Below are positions 56,879-64,000 of a DNA stretch of 64,000 bases, one piece after another. Source of the DNA: Salvia splendens (Eukaryota; Streptophyta; Magnoliopsida; Lamiales; Lamiaceae); assembly GCF_004379255.2 (NCBI RefSeq), contig NC_056049.1, positions 17,654,063-17,718,062 of the forward strand, given 5' to 3'. Each line of letters opens with the position of its first letter. Within the stretch, counting starts at the first letter, position 1. The position numbers were made by a program, and so were the translations under genes. The notes beneath the pieces were generated by a model, which saw nothing but the letters and a program-made list of their open reading frames with translations, was not told where the DNA came from and searched no databases.

Positions 56879-57243
56879 CTAGCCATCATCCCGTAACTCT
56901 TTGGACTCTCGGTAGCGGTCGCCACGCATTCTCCGGCGGTCGCTGGGCGTGTCTTGACTTCATGCACAACTTTCCCGGAGCGGGGCCACTATTGACTTAG
57001 CTGTCGTTGGGCACCAGCGGTGGCCGACTGTGTTGCAGCGGACAGCTGGACATGCAGAACAACTCCAGATTTCCTACTTCGCATTTTGAATCCCTTTTTA
57101 GGCTCAAATATGCACATTTCTCACAGAACATGTCAAAATACCAAAATGGATAAAATATGCAAATAATGAACATGTAATGCAACTTTGATATTGAAAACGG
57201 ACCAAAAGATGGCTTTAAAACCGTGCAAAATCTGAGCGTATCA
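56879..57243 (-). repeat. Element A upstream LTR, 5' part only
   Basis: Starts TGATACGCTCAGATTTTGCA at 57243 on the minus strand and matches 20388-20731. Interrupted at 56879 by element D. The GC modules here are partly eroded. Confidence 0.87.
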
Positions 57244-58531
57244 AGTATTTTCATCAAAGATGCATATGTCATATTTAGAATTTATGTGTAAAAGATGCGC
57301 TTGAATTATGGCAAAGCATGTTAGTCTTATTAGAACTGTAGTTAGATTGATACATCAAAAGCCGCCCATTGGCAAAGCTTGGAAGAAGTATTGTCATCAA
57401 AAGAAGGTAAGGTATATGAATTTTATCTTGGATGTGTCTCATAGATGGAATTCGACATATGATTGTCTGAATTCTACTTTAGGGCATAGAGATGATTTGC
57501 ATGATTTTTTTAGAATTTATCTCGTTCGTGATTTATATCTGTCTCATAGTTGTTGGGAACATAGCATGAGTTTATTTAAATTGTTCAAAAGTTTCAAAAA
57601 TGCGACTGTTGAATTATCAGGTGTTTATTATTGCACTACTGTTCGTGGTTTAGAGCATTGCATGTATATATCACTTGGTTTTAAAACAGCGATGAAAAAT
57701 GCGGCTTCTTCTTCTGAATTGATGTGTGTTTTATATTATATGATTAACAAATGGCTTAAGTATTTCAATGAGATTCCAACGGTGTTTTTCATTGCAAAGG
57801 TCTTGGATCCGAAATGGAAATTAGTCGGAACAACTAGGATTTTAGACTTTAATTATAACAATTTGAGTTTTGTTGATCTTGGTCCACTTTAAGCATTGCA
57901 ATAGGATACCAGTGACGAATTCGGAGTAGACCTCTCAGAAACATTTCGAATAAACCTCCTGAACTGGTCAATTGTCCAACAAACCTTCGAGTATAACTTG
58001 TGTTTTCTCTACACCGAATATGAAACCAAGTATAACAGCACGCACCAAGTCAGAAGACCTACCCCTCCTTAACAACATAGTTTCGCATTTCAAAATGTTT
58101 ATGATGATCCTGACGCGCAATCCCAATTAACCGACCTATACAGCTACAGCACCGGCCGAAGGTCGACCTCAGGTATGGTAAGGGAGTTGGATTTATATTT
58201 CGATTCACTCTCTTCCTTTAGTGATGAAGGTCCTACTCCTGCCCAAATCGACGTCCTCGATTGGTGGGGAACACATGAGAAAGATTTTCCCATACTTGCG
58301 TCAATGGCCAAGGAGATTTTTTCAGTTCCGACTTCCACTATCGCCGTTGAGTCCGCTTTCAGTGTTGGATCACGTGTGTTGGATGAATCAAGAAGTAAGC
58401 TCTCCATGAGAAATATGGAAGCCGTGATGTTACTTGATGATTGGGCCAAAGATGATGTTAGAGAACAAGAACCTGATTGGGATGATCATCAAGAGGAATC
58501 ACAAGAAGAATTCACTGGGGATGAAGCGTAG
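57244..58531 (+). pseudogene. hAT transposase C-terminal half
   Basis: Coding resumes at the LTR border with FHQRCICHI, a stop, then NLCVKDALELWQSM, matching the central hAT block. Frame 57308-57892 holds LDVSHRWNSTYDCLN (the RW motif). A broken linker follows. The frame at 58175-58531 carries the C-terminal dimerisation domain, with DWWGTHEKDFPILASMAKEI and STIAVESAFSVGSRVL. Several stops and frameshifts are present. Family knowledge: this protein would cut and join hAT ends in the nucleus. This copy cannot. Confidence 0.88.
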
Positions 58532-59134
58532 GCCAACCGTCAACCGCCAGCCAAGCCAAATAGGTAAGTAAGGTAAGAGAACTACGTGTGCTTTGATTCC
58601 CCAATGCAAATGAGCATTGAGAGTTGAGCTCAAGTCCTTTTTCCTTTATTTCTTTTTTTTCATTTGTTTTTTTACTTTAAAAATATGCAAATACAATTAA
58701 ATAATTTATTTGTATATACTCTAATCGGTGAAGGAGATTTCTCTATAAGACTAAATCTGGGAAACTTTTGACAATTATACTATAATTGTTGATTGTTAGA
58801 CTAAACTCAACATTTAAGGTTGAATTGCTAAATGTGTCCTGAATTTAGTTATGTAGAAACATTTCCTTCCCCGACCAAGAGTATATATACTTATAAATTT
58901 ATTTTTCAGAACTTCAAGTCTTTTTTATAATTTGTAAATAGCTTCGTTGTAGACTAGTAGTCTCGTTGTATTTAAATTTTTTGTTTAAGACTTCAAGACT
59001 TCAAGTTTTTTGTGATTTGTAATTGTTGTAACTTGTAGTCTCAATAAAATTGCAATTTTCATAGTGATTTTTTTAATTTTATTTACGCACATTTCATAGA
59101 TAAATAAAGAAGAAAATGCAAAAAAAAAAAGAAT
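58532..59134 (+). other. hAT 3' untranslated region
   Basis: AT-rich and non-coding, after the transposase stop. Several AATAAA-like signals occur (for example at 59043). Confidence 0.6.
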
Positions 59135-59316
59135 CGCCGAACCTGCCCAGAACCGGCGGTTTTGGCCGGAAAACGGCGGTTTTTGAACCGTCGCCGGAAC
59201 CGGCAGTTTTTTGAACCCGAACCCTTGGCGGGCCGGTTCAAGTTCATGAAAATGTTGAACCGTGAACCGGCAGTTCCGAACCGGAACCGGCGATTTTTAA
59301 ACCGTGTGCATACCTA
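59135..59316 (+). repeat. hAT right end with subterminal motifs
   Basis: Dense copies of ACCGGCGGTT-like motifs and inversions, ending ACCGTGTGCATACCTA. Mirrors the left end. Confidence 0.85.
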
Positions 59317-59324
59317 GTTTTATC

Positions 59325-60218
59325 CCTCTATTTTTATTAAATAATTAATACAGTACAATTAATTAGATTATGAAAGAAATTGGAGTATTGACAAGGGACA
59401 GAGGGGTGTTGGAAAATGAATTTTCTTTTGCCAAATAGGATCCACTTGTCCATATAATAGTTGTATATTAGGAAATATATTATCAATTATATTAGATGAT
59501 CCTTATTTATATGTGCCCACCTATTAATAATAACTAACATAATATTAAGAGTGAATTACATATTTAGTTCGTAGGGTTTGCGGTTCTCACACCAAAGATC
59601 TCTAGCAACAAAACAATATTGCCATACACCCTTAGAATTTAACTTAATCTGGTTTTTTGGACATTTTTAGGACCAAAACACCCCAGAAGCGCATTTTAGT
59701 ACATTTGTTTTTAATTTTTAATTGTTTCCTCATGTTTCTTAAACTTAATTATCTCATAATTCTAATTTCAATATCTAATTTTTAATCGACCATTTTACAG
59801 CACTTAATAATAGAGAAATACGACTATGCAAATACTATTTTTATTTTATAGTAACATATACCAAAATTCTAACCTTAAATTTTAAATTAAATAAGAATAT
59901 ATTCAGAATTCTAAAATAAATAAAATAAACAACAACATTTTTTATAAAATTTACCTTCTAACTTTTGGCATATGGACTTCAATTATTTGAAAATTTTAAT
60001 TATTCTCAGAAGTGTTATTAATTAAAGTATGTGAAAGTATAACGTTTTATTACAACAATTAATTAGTTAATTGGCTAATCTTATCTTCAACTTCTTAAAT
60101 ATATATTTGACAATGAATTTAAATTGGACTAAAGGAATATACTAGTAATACATGGACTGACAATCGAATAATAGTTTATGAGATAAATACCGAAATCATA
60201 ATAAAAATTGATTTAATT
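59325..60218. other. AT-rich non-coding flank with right inverted-repeat arm
   Basis: No gene. 59378-59512 is the inverted partner of 18036-18165 (GGATCCACTTGTCC, AATTATATTAGATGATCCTT). The remainder is low-complexity AT sequence. Confidence 0.6.
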
Positions 60219-60680
60219 ATAAACAAAGTATCTAAGCAAAAGAAAAATAGAAGCAAAAGCTGAAACAATAAAAAAAAGTGATTGACAAAAAGGCCCTTCA
60301 AGACTAGGAGTGCTTTTGACCCGAACAACCTCATTTATAATTAAGTTAAGTATAGGAGTTAATGACAATAATTTTGTTAATAGGAGTATGTGGTGTGATA
60401 ACCACACAACCTAGGGACTAAACATGTAGTTCATTCTGATAATAAATAGAATTATTTAGGTTATTGTTTGTTATCTTCTTCTCTGACGCCGTCAGTTTGT
60501 GTCTGTTCTTTTTCTGCAAGTTTTTTCTTTATTTTTGCTTCTTATATTTTTGTTTCTCCTCCTCTCCCCTTTCCTATTTAAAAAATATATAATGATTTGG
60601 ACTTAAATCCAATTCGTAATAATCTAAAAAATGGTTTTGGGGTTATTTTTGCATTTCCACAAAAGAAGATTGCTCTATTT
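60219..60680 (+). repeat. Gene-proximal copy of the 5'-flank duplication
   Basis: Aligns with 16246-16690. It lies 250 bp upstream of the methyltransferase start codon and probably includes distal promoter sequence. Confidence 0.8.
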
Positions 60681-60930
60681 GAAATTTACTTCAAATATAT
60701 TCAGCCACCCTTTTCGTGCCCCCTTAATATCTGCAAAATTCAACTGAAACAAACGACAAAAAGAAACGCACACACAAACACTAGTGTTTCGATCACTCAA
60801 TTATCAAAATTTTGGGCGACCATTGAAACACGTCACTGGCAATATTTATGCTCCATTGATAAGCATTTGATTTGCTGTGTCTATTAACTGAAGTGGCAGA
60901 ATCGGCGATTTTCACCACTTTGTTGGATCC
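60681..60930 (+). promoter_or_regulatory. Proximal promoter and 5' leader of the methyltransferase gene
   Basis: The unique sequence between the duplicated block and the start codon. No clear TATA box was identified. Start codon context is GATCCATGG. The transcription start cannot be placed from sequence alone. Confidence 0.45.
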
Positions 60931-63900
60931 ATGGAGAAATTGATGGCGAGAGACGCAGCCGGCACCGACCTCCTCTCCGCATTGCGGCCGAGTCGACTCA
61001 ATTTCAACCTCGTTCGCTGCTGCTTTCAGGTCGTAAAGTCGTCTCCGTTAATCCCCGCCAGAATTCGCACCCGCCTTTTCACTGATAAAGTGCGAGCTTC
61101 TTCGGCCACCGCCATTGCAACCAAGCCCGTACATCTCTCTCTCTCTCTCTCTGTTTGCAATTGGCCTTTGTGCTTTAATTAGGTTTCAATTATAGAAAAT
61201 ATTCTTGCTGATTCATGATTGTATCGTTGACTTAGGATTCGAAAATTTCTTATTTAGGAATCCGTTCAATTTTGGAAATATTGGTTTCAAAGCTGCATTT
61301 TCATGTGAAAATTGAGCTGAAATGTGCATTATTACTTCGTTTCTTGTGATAACATATTTTGAACTGGCGTTGAAAATGGTCCTCCATTAATTGACACCGC
61401 TTGACTTAGACACATATTTTAAGAAATACTCAATCCATCCAAAAAAATTGACAAACTTGTAAATGACACTGATTTTAACGTGCAGATGGTAAAATAAGAT
61501 AGAGAAATGAGTGTAGTGGATTGTGAAGTCCATATTATAAATGATCATCATTTTGGAAAAATGATAATAAATAATTAAAGTAGAGAAAAAGTAGAATATG
61601 ATGGAGAATAATATAGAGAAAGATTCTTCTTTATATTATGCGCTCTTTTATTCTACTCTCTCTTCACTTTAATTATTTATTAACATTTTTCAAAACTAGT
61701 ATTCAAAATGAAACGCCACTACTACATAGGGACGAGGAAGTATGTTGAAACACTTTCCATATTTAGACTTTGTCTAATTTTGGGGGACAACCTAAAATGG
61801 TTAAACTAATCTATTTTTTGGGAACGGAGGGAGTATATGGAAAAAGTTTAGTAGAATGCGAGTCCTACTTTTATATATTAATTTCATAATAAAATGTCAG
61901 TGAAATGAGTTACTGTAATGTGGAGCTCATTGCCAAAAGTAGTAAATGTAAGAGTGCCAATTAACTAGGGACAGACGAAAAAGGAAGTTTGTGCCAATTA
62001 ATGGGGGAAGGAGGGAGGACGAAGGGAGTATAACATGGGCGCTTATATAGGTAATCTGTTGGTTATTGCTGGGGATGAGTAGAAGTTCATGTGTTGGTTT
62101 GGGAATGAATGATTAATGGCCTTCTTATTCCTATGAAGAATGCACTCTTACAACTGCTTTAGATAAATTTATTGTTTTTCTGTATTTTTATTTATTTAGA
62201 ATAACAGAACATGCTTTTACTCCCAATAACTTGGTTGCAACTCTTGTTTTGTATATTGTAGGAGCCTATTATTGATGAGGCCAGTTCGAAGATTCGCAAA
62301 GATATTCTAGCTTGTCCCATTTGCTATGAGAGGGTTTCTTGGAATGGAGGCGTGGATCTATCTCTGTGTGTGATTTATTTTGATGATACTATTTGTTGTA
62401 TTGATGATTGATTTCACCCCATTTAGGTTGTTTTTACATCCTTATTTGCATACGGAAAAAATTAAGTACTCATTTTGGTAGATGTATTTTACAGGGAGGC
62501 TGTAGCTCGTTCAACTCTGGAGTGCAGCTGTTGCAGGAAATCCTACACTGGAAAGGATTCTCATCTTGATCTGACAGTAACAGGTGGTAACAAGGTGTAT
62601 GGCGAACCTATGGCTGCGTCTACTGAGCTTTTCAGGTAGAATCTTTGTAGCAATCATATTGACAGACGACGTTGTGTTGCCTCTACAGCTTTGCCAATTG
62701 AAAAACATTCACAGTTAACAAAGTAGCAATCTATGAGCTAAATAGTAATCAAGCAACTACTGATGTTATTCCTGTTAAACGCCAATCAGTGAAAGATGAT
62801 GAAATGATTTCAAGTAAAAATTGGGTTGACTGTGGGTGATTGTAATGTGGTATCTTCACAAGAATATTTTGATAGTATCTAGCTTATATATTGGAAAAGT
62901 AAGATTCTCTCACGAATTCATCTCTTTTTATACTTTTCGTTTGAAAATATTAATGACCTCTTTTCTCCATCATTTGTCTAAGTTCAATGAAGATACTATT
63001 GTGTGTACTTCAATAAACATTAAGTCATCTATGCATATATATGTGAAATTCTCAAAAAAAAATATTCTTGTGCCTGCTAACTTGATACAGGGGTTTTTTA
63101 ATATAGGTTTCCTTTGGTATCATTCCTCTATGAACGAGGTTGGCGGCAAAGTTTTACTGTGTGGGGCGGTTTTCCTGGTCCGGAACAGGAGGTAACTGTT
63201 AATAGATACAATGGTTATATTGTGTGTTGCCTCATATCCATGATAGTGATTTTAATTTGCTGTTGCAAGAATTTGAGCTCTAAAACTCTAAACGATCGAA
63301 CCTAATCTACCATTTACTTTGATGGATTGATTATTTTTTAACTTGTTTCACCATCTTGTCAATTCTATGTTTTATTAATGTATCCTCACTCAAACTAAAC
63401 GCCCCCAAATAGTAACAGTTTTCATGAACTAACTGACATTTAAGTAGATTTTCTTGACCCTTTATTTATGTACGTAGTTATATGTTACTTCTGTTGAACT
63501 TACTGCATCAATTTCCTAATGAATTATTTTACTTTACTACTGATTAGAAATATATCCACACTGATTGTATCGTGAGCTCATTACCTGATGGCAATGGATG
63601 CAGTTTGAATTAATGAAGGAGTACCTCCAACCAGTCTTAGGGGGGACCATTGTTGATGCGAGTTGTGGAAGCGGTATGTTTTCACGGCTTTTTGCGAAAA
63701 GTGGACTGTTTTCCCTTGTTGTTGCTTTGGACTACTCTGAGTCAATGTTACGTCAGTGTTATGACTTCATTAAGCAGGAGGATAACTTCCCTCAAGAGTA
63801 CGTTTCTCGCGAAAACAAGTTCTCATCCTCTCTCCACATTGCTTTAGGGTAATTTCAATTTCCTACGCTTACAGTATGACAATATGAATTCTCGCTGTTC

Positions 63901-64000
63901 ATCTTCCTTGTACAGGAAATTAGTTCTCGTTAGAGCTGATATCTCAAGGCTTCCGTTTGCATCGGGTAGTGTTGAAGCTGTTCATGCTGGTGCTGCATTG
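60931..64000 (+). CDS. UbiE-like SAM-dependent methyltransferase, putative plastid protein (partial)
   Basis: Exons: 60931-61128, 62262-62365, 62495-62635, 63107-63191, 63604-63797 and 63916 to beyond the window. All junctions are GT-AG and keep frame. The N-terminus (about 66 residues) is Ser/Ala/Arg-rich and may be a transit peptide. A possible zinc ribbon follows: CPIC in exon 2 and CSCC in exon 3. Exon 4 encodes LVSFLYERGWRQSF. Exon 5 has SAM motif I, VDASCGSGMF, then ALDYSESML with the acidic ribose-binding position. Exon 6 has VLVRADISRLPF and VHAGAAL. This matches the plant family of Arabidopsis At1g78140/At2g41040, annotated as chloroplast methyltransferases of uncertain substrate. 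The alternative start, Met5, is possible. No lesion was seen. Confidence 0.92.
61376..62031. repeat. Outer MITE in intron 1
   Basis: The left side TCCTCCATTAATTGACACC pairs with the right side GTGCCAATTAATGGGGGAA. It ends GGACGAAGGGAGTA near 62031 and is split by an inner MITE. Confidence 0.65.
61430..61833. repeat. Inner Stowaway-type MITE in intron 1
   Basis: Left CTCAATCCATCCAAAAAAAT and right TTTTTTGGGAACGGAGGGAG, flanked by TA on both sides (61428-61429 and 61834-61835). A further fold-back arm pair lies near 61570-61680. Confidence 0.8.

Larger units (their letters stand above)
19598..57243 (-). mobile_element. Ty3/gypsy element A (Athila-like, non-autonomous) with nested insertions
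   Basis: Minus-strand element inserted in the hAT transposase gene. Its downstream LTR is 19598-20731. The internal part spans 20732-28615, and the upstream LTR survives as 56879-57243, where its first bases, TGATACGCTCAG, abut hAT coding sequence. Between lie LTR C and elements B, D and E. Recognisable parts are a polypurine tract, an ORF-1-type remnant, aspartic protease and gag C-terminus. No RT, RNase H or integrase was found between protease and LTR. All coding parts carry stops or frameshifts. Confidence 0.8.
18584..59316 (+). mobile_element. hAT DNA transposon enlarged to 40.7 kb by nested retroelements
   Basis: Ends are CAGGCGTGCACA on the left and, inverted, TAGGTATGCACA on the right. 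They are flanked by an 8-bp target duplication with one mismatch. Both ends carry clusters of ACCGGCGGTT-like subterminal motifs (18590-18905 and 59135-59310), as hAT transposase-binding regions do. A + strand transposase gene begins at 19176 and ends at 58531 but is interrupted from 19598 to 57243 by retrotransposons. The native element would be about 3.1 kb as it stands, since part of the middle of the transposase is also missing. It is not autonomous. Confidence 0.88.
61129..62261 (+). other. Intron 1 of the methyltransferase gene, carrying nested MITEs
   Basis: Donor CCC|GTACAT and acceptor TTGTAG|GAG. It begins with a CT microsatellite (61132-61151). Most of its 1133 bp derive from MITE insertions. 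Confidence 0.85.

Noticed and set aside
60213..60407. Minus-strand hydrophobic frame upstream of the methyltransferase
   Set aside because: AT-rich non-coding repeat, broken in the duplicate at 16.2 kb.
63598..63852. Single-frame start of the methyltransferase at 63598
   Set aside because: It is exon 5 read from an internal Met-like position. The splice signals at 63601-63603 and 63798-63799 define the exon.
1..64000. CRISPR array, prokaryotic operon or tRNA/rRNA gene
   Set aside because: No regularly spaced identical repeats, no ribosome-binding/operon structure and no cloverleaf-like gene were seen. The tRNA-like matches are retrotransposon primer sites.

Overview
The window looks like a transposon-rich intergenic block from a flowering plant, probably a eudicot. 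The evidence is Ty1/copia and Ty3/gypsy elements with tRNA primer sites, an hAT element, many Stowaway/mariner-type MITEs with CTCCCTCCGTCC-like ends, and one intron-containing nuclear gene for a plastid-type methyltransferase. I cannot name the species. No rRNA, tRNA or CRISPR was seen.

Layout. (1) 1-10849: two nearly identical copia elements on the minus strand share the LTR at 4546-5351, so the order is (LTR)-internal-LTR-internal-LTR. The second copy has an intact polyprotein. (2) 10850-18575: AT-rich DNA with MITEs, a fold-back element, a 1480-bp solo LTR and a segment that is duplicated again in front of the gene at 60.9 kb. (3) 18584-59316: one hAT element (8-bp target duplication with one mismatch, matching ends, GC-rich subterminal repeats), swollen to 40.7 kb by nested insertions. 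Its transposase is cut at 19597 and resumes at 57244.

Inside the hAT sits gypsy element A (minus strand, Athila-like), which carries two solo LTRs. Element D (minus, a second Athila-like family) lies in A's upstream LTR. Element B (plus, same family as D) abuts D's downstream LTR, giving a huge inverted repeat centred at 45030/45031. Gypsy element E (plus, with a decayed complete gag-pol) lies in B's protease region. A mariner-like element lies in D's upstream LTR. None of A, B and D shows a catalytic RT or an integrase, yet all keep gag/protease and an Athila ORF-1-type segment, so they look non-autonomous.

(4) 59317-64000: the right flank, the second copy of the duplicated segment, then the first six exons of a UbiE-like SAM-dependent methyltransferase gene of the plant At1g78140/At2g41040 type. 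It runs off the window and has nested MITEs in intron 1. This is the only likely host gene.

The most unusual pattern is a GC-rich bipartite module in element A: two 9-bp half-sites related to GGGCCGCTG and GCGGTCGCT, separated almost always by exactly 11 bp. It recurs in its LTRs, non-coding parts and former coding region. All boundaries and alignments were read by eye.
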